From: Desulfovibrio sp. OttesenSCG-928-G15
GTDB taxonomy: Bacteria > Desulfobacterota > Desulfovibrionia > Desulfovibrionales > Desulfovibrionaceae
Assembly: GCA_030266525.1 (NCBI GenBank)
Contig: JAJDIC010000043.1
Span: 1 to 17,613, forward strand
Direction of reading: 5' to 3'
DNA length: 17,613 nt
The notes under the pieces were generated by a model, which did not search any database, had not been told where the DNA came from, and saw only the letters and a program-made list of their open reading frames with translations. This document shows, piece by piece, positions 14,803 through 17,613 of this stretch. The translations under genes were made by a program, and so were the position numbers. How positions within the stretch are numbered: position 1 is the first letter of the stretch; each line of letters starts with the position of its first letter.

Positions 14803-15972
14803 TTGCAGCGCTGTATCCTGCGTGAACTGACACTCACTTTTGTGATGTGTGTCTTTTCTCTTGTTTCGCTCATTCTTATCGGGCGTGGCCTGAAAATGCG
14901 CGACCTGTTCCTTGGTCTGGAATTTTCCTTTCAGGATATTGCACTGCTCTTTGCCTATATGACCCCAATGTTTTTGATCATGATCCTGCCTATCTCCTGC
15001 ATGGTCAGCGTATTTCTTACTTTTTTGCGAATGAGCACTGACAGGGAACTGATCGCCTTGAAAGCAGGCGGTATCAGCCTGTATCAGCTTTTGCGATCGC
15101 CGGCAGTTTTTTCTTTTTTGTGCATGTGTCTTGCCGTCTTTATTTCCCTGCACGCCATCTCCTGGGGGATGAACAGCTTTCGGTCCACGGTGTTGCATAT
15201 CGCCAATACCAGGGCCAAGGTAGTGATTCAACCGGGTGTGTTCAACAAGGATGTATTCGGCCTTACTCTGTTCGCCCGCAAGGTTGACCCGATTTCCGGC
15301 AGGCTGTCGCAGGTGATTTTTGAAGACAAGCTGCAAGATAGAAACGCCAGCATCACCATTCTGGCCCCCGAAGGGGAAATTGTTACAGACACGGAAAACG
15401 CCGCTTTACGCTTCAAGCTGGAAAACGGTCGTATTTACCGGGTAGACGGGGCCAATGTAACCATACTTGAATTCGACGAGTATTCCATTGCCCTCGATCT
15501 GAGCAAATTGTTTGCCGCTGTCGATCTAGGCGATCTTCGCCCCAAGGAAATGGCCTGGGATGCGCTTGTGGCAATGGACAGGAACCAGGACGCCCCGAGT
15601 GAAAAATATCAACGAAGGGTCGGGGTGGAAATTCAAAAACGCTGGTCCTTGCCGGTGGCCTGTCTGGTTTTGGGCATTTTCGCCCTTCCTTTGGCCTGCG
15701 CGTTTGAAGGGGTGAAGCGACAACTCGGCATTGTTCTGGCCCTAGGGCTTTTTCTCTGTTACTATAGTGTTTTTTCCATCGGTGTGAGCATGGGGGAATC
15801 TGGTATGCTCTCGCCCGTGGTCGGCCTGTGGATGGCCAATTTCTTTTTTGCCGTGGCGGCCATTATCGGCCTGTACCTGACCTATAAAGAACGAGTGCCC
15901 TCCTTCTCGTCCTTGTATTATACCGTCAAACGCGGTTTTGGCCGAAAAAACAGGCAGGAGCGCAGCCAGTGA
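14803..15972 (+). CDS. lptF: LPS export permease LptF
   Basis: LptF forms with LptG and the ATPase LptB the inner-membrane ABC permease that extracts LPS and sends it to the LptC-LptA bridge. Three N-terminal membrane segments (about 9-27, 45-75, 98-118) precede a periplasmic beta-jellyroll (about 125-270). Three C-terminal membrane segments follow (ACLVLGIFALPLACAF, LGIVLALGLFLCYYSVF, and the last, FFFAVAAIIGLYLTY). STDRELIALKAGGISLYQLL is the conserved coupling helix. The TTG at 14803 is the first conventional in-frame start but has no Shine-Dalgarno. A CTG at 14779 has AAGG eight bases upstream and would add eight residues (MKLPVPSL). The end overlaps lptG by four bases. LptF versus LptG is assigned from gene order. 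Confidence 0.9.
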   Translation: MQRCILRELTLTFVMCVFSLVSLILIGRGLKMRDLFLGLEFSFQDIALLFAYMTPMFLIMILPISCMVSVFLTFLRMSTDRELIALKAGGISLYQLLRSPAVFSFLCMCLAVFISLHAISWGMNSFRSTVLHIANTRAKVVIQPGVFNKDVFGLTLFARKVDPISGRLSQVIFEDKLQDRNASITILAPEGEIVTDTENAALRFKLENGRIYRVDGANVTILEFDEYSIALDLSKLFAAVDLGDLRPKEMAWDALVAMDRNQDAPSEKYQRRVGVEIQKRWSLPVACLVLGIFALPLACAFEGVKRQLGIVLALGLFLCYYSVFSIGVSMGESGMLSPVVGLWMANFFFAVAAIIGLYLTYKERVPSFSSLYYTVKRGFGRKNRQERSQ

Positions 15973-17063
15973 CGCTTCTTACCCGCTATCTTGTTCGGCA
16001 AAACCTGTTTCTGGTTTTTACCATTCTGCTTATCGGCACGGGTCTGTATCTTTTGACAGATGTGTTTGAACGCCTGGATCATTTTTTGGAAAGTGAGGCA
16101 GGGCCGGTTCTTATGTTCAGCTATTTCGCAGTAAAGCTGCCGATGATCATTTCTCAGATTTTACCAGCTGTGTTTATTATTGCCGTTGTTGTGCAAATGA
16201 ATTTTTTGCGTAGAAGCAACGAACTGACAGCCCTGACAGCCGGGGGCATAGCTCCTGGAGTGCTTGTCCGGTCCATATTGCTCTATGGGCTGGCGTGGGC
16301 TGTGGGGCAGTTCGCCTTTGCCCAGTTAATCGGGGTAGAAGGCGAACGCACAGCCAATCGGATATGGCAGGAAGATGTGAAGGGCAGAACCGCAGAAGAA
16401 ATGAGCATCAGCGGCCTGTGGTTTACGGAAAAAAACAAGGTTATCCACGTAGGCAAGGCTTATCCCGGCAAGCAAATGGGGGAAAACATCCTTGTGTATG
16501 ATCTGGACGGCACCGGCATTGAAATCAAAGAAATCATCAAGGCAAAACGCTTTCAACTGGAAAAGCAGGGCTGGCGGCTGGAAGAGGGCGAATCGCTCAA
16601 ACCGGCGGAATATGCGCTGAGCAATTTTGACTCCCTGCTTCTGCCCCTGGAGCAGGACTTGAAAGTTTTTCAGATTACCACCAAAACCGGGGCCAAGCCG
16701 TCAGAGCTTTCGCTGGGTGAGCTACGAGATACCATAGCCCGGCTTGAAGCTTCCGGCTCCAATGTGGAACTTTTGCGCACAGCCTGGCATGGAAAAATGT
16801 CCTACGCCTTTTCTCTGGTCATCATGGGCTTGCTGGCACTGATTATTTCCCGTCTCACGCCCAGCATTTACAAAGCCATTTTTCTTTCCCTGATCGTGGT
16901 GTTCTTTTACTACGGCATCAACACCTTTTGCATGAGCATGGGAGAAAAGGGGCTTGTTGCGCCAGTAATTGGGGCCTGGTTTGCCAACGTATTCTTTTTC
17001 GGGGCCGGTATACTCTGGATATCCCTGCCTGCCTTGCGGAAGAAATATTTTCGATCTGCGTAG
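15969..17063 (+). CDS. lptG: LPS export permease LptG
   Basis: LptG is the second transmembrane subunit of the LptB2FG exporter. The 364-residue protein starts with a GTG in a GTGA overlap with the lptF stop, and AGGAG lies seven bases upstream. The membrane topology matches LptF: three N-terminal segments (MTLLTRYLVRQNLFLVFTIL at the start, then VMFSYFAVKLP and onward), a periplasmic beta domain (about 120-265), and three C-terminal segments. RRSNELTALTAGGIAPGVLV is the coupling-helix region and AWHGKMSYAFSLVIMGLLAL opens the C-terminal half. Lengths and order fit the YjgP/YjgQ family. LptB, LptC and LptA are not in this window. Confidence 0.92.
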   Translation: MTLLTRYLVRQNLFLVFTILLIGTGLYLLTDVFERLDHFLESEAGPVLMFSYFAVKLPMIISQILPAVFIIAVVVQMNFLRRSNELTALTAGGIAPGVLVRSILLYGLAWAVGQFAFAQLIGVEGERTANRIWQEDVKGRTAEEMSISGLWFTEKNKVIHVGKAYPGKQMGENILVYDLDGTGIEIKEIIKAKRFQLEKQGWRLEEGESLKPAEYALSNFDSLLLPLEQDLKVFQITTKTGAKPSELSLGELRDTIARLEASGSNVELLRTAWHGKMSYAFSLVIMGLLALIISRLTPSIYKAIFLSLIVVFFYYGINTFCMSMGEKGLVAPVIGAWFANVFFFGAGILWISLPALRKKYFRSA

Positions 17064-17355
17064 AAGAAGCCTTGAAGCATTATGCCTTTCTACTATGCAT
17101 CTTGGCAGACGTGCTGTCAGGCAAGTCCGGCTTGATACAAAGACAGCATGTATACATTTTCAAAGTCGCCTTGCTCCAAATGTGTCGACGACTATCTAGT
17201 GTACTGAACCATAAATTCATATACAAAATCAGGACACTGGCCGCCGGGCTGTCAAGCCCGGCGCGCCGCCCCAGGCGGCGTGAGCAAGGCGTAAACCACG
17301 CTTTTCGCCTTGCGATCTTCTCAGAAATTTACGCATACATTTCTGAGACAGTACA
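17064..17355. other. Intergenic region between lptG and the leftward membrane gene
   Basis: This stretch of about 290 bases between convergent genes holds the nested hairpin at 17109-17151 and the MITE-like element from 17196. I see no gene in it. Confidence 0.5.
17109..17151. repeat. Nested hairpin downstream of lptG
   Basis: ACGTGCTGTC and GACAGCATGT pair over ten positions (one G-U), enclosing CAAG/CTTG around TCCGG. No long T run follows (TATACATTTT), so it may be a weak terminator or a stabilising 3' structure of the lptFG message. Confidence 0.4.
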
Positions 17356-17359
17356 CTAG
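17196..17359. mobile_element. MITE-like element with terminal inverted repeats
   Basis: CTAGTGTACTG (17196-17206) and CAGTACACTAG (17349-17359) are exact reverse complements, and similarity continues weakly for about ten more bases. CTAG at both ends may be a four-base target duplication of YTAR type, as made by the IS5 group. Inside are four hairpins in a row: 17243-17262 (8 pairs), 17262-17282 (9 with one G-T), 17284-17313 (8) and 17319-17348 (10). There is no transposase. It is probably a non-autonomous element; a structured non-coding element is the alternative. Confidence 0.6.
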
Positions 17360-17613
17360 TTGCTAAAGCGTTCCTTGATCTTTTGCGAATAGCATATGTA
17401 GGGAATCAGCGTGAAAGCAAGCACCGTGTGCAGAGTAAGGTCTGTAACCATAAATACAGTATTTCTGTCGATGTAGCGAAACACAAAGCTGTACAATACA
17501 GTTTGACCGAGGGTGAAGAATAGCGAGCCGAGAAGCAGGGCAATGAATAATGTCGGAAAATTCTTTTTCTTTCTGAAAAAAGAGTTCGCGTTGGCAAGAG
17601 TCAGGGCGCAAAA
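17356..17613 (-). CDS. C-terminal part of a DUF2569-like membrane protein
   Basis: The leftward frame is open from the window edge for 85 codons to a TAG at 17358-17356; the N-terminal part is missing. The visible sequence has two membrane segments (LFIALLLGSLFFTLGQTVLY and a second ending in TVLAFTLIPYICYS). FFRKKKNFPTLFIALLL and the ending IPYICYSQKIKERF resemble the C-terminal half of DUF2569 proteins, which usually end in IPY...SKRVK.TF. The function of that family is not established. Another frame overlaps it, but it is not hydrophobic or family-like. The stop codon lies in the CTAG end of the MITE-like element, so the last residue or two may have been changed by its insertion. Confidence 0.65.
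   Translation of the reverse strand, partial: FCALTLANANSFFRKKKNFPTLFIALLLGSLFFTLGQTVLYSFVFRYIDRNTVFMVTDLTLHTVLAFTLIPYICYSQKIKERFSN

Noticed and set aside
17363..17611. Leftward 82-residue frame starting with MRPDSC at the right edge
   Set aside because: The alternative frame at 17356-17613 gives a hydrophobic, DUF2569-like sequence with proper topology, so this one is its shadow.

Overview
The window looks like a chromosomal segment of a sulfate-reducing delta-proteobacterium of the Desulfovibrio type. This is an inference from protein character, the mix of housekeeping genes with small lineage-type proteins, and moderate GC; no database search was possible. It contains no rRNA, tRNA, CRISPR array, prophage or intact insertion sequence. 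Most of it is ordinary housekeeping DNA, and the unusual material is in the intergenic regions.

Layout. At the left edge a CBS-domain protein runs leftward out of the window (1-259). Divergent from it are pcm (isoaspartyl repair methyltransferase) and an Mrp/ApbC-type P-loop ATPase. A promoter then leads into a tightly overlapped set: pgsA (phosphatidylglycerophosphate synthase), a 90-residue helical protein, an FtsB/DivIC-like septum protein and a 503-residue acidic protein with TPR-like ends. After a 350-base gap carrying a 24-base palindrome and a promoter candidate come a Cache-like lipoprotein, fbp (fructose-1,6-bisphosphatase) and tsaD (tRNA t6A synthesis). The trxA-trxB-bamD operon has a near-consensus promoter that overlaps the tsaD stop codon. 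Next are rlmD (23S rRNA m5U methyltransferase), an unrecognised 137-residue protein, leftward uppP (undecaprenyl-pyrophosphate phosphatase), a 68-residue small protein and the lptF-lptG pair (LPS export permease). At the right edge is the C-terminal end of a leftward membrane protein resembling DUF2569.

Theme. Several genes serve the cell envelope: pgsA, ftsB, bamD, uppP, lptF and lptG. Together they cover phospholipid, division, outer-membrane protein assembly, the peptidoglycan lipid carrier and LPS transport. Pcm, TrxA/TrxB, Mrp, TsaD and RlmD cover protein repair, redox, Fe-S handling and RNA modification.

Most notable. (1) A family of about 128-base foldback repeats, similar in size and habit to ERIC elements, is present in four copies: full plus partial at 10826-11104 and partial plus full at 13142-13475. 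Three neighbouring gene stop codons overlap or abut their ends. (2) A perfect hairpin with 29-base arms lies at 13259-13321, where the second half of one repeat is missing. (3) A roughly 164-base MITE-like element at 17196-17359 has short terminal inverted repeats, CTAG at both ends and four consecutive hairpins, and its edge supplies the stop codon of the DUF2569-like gene.
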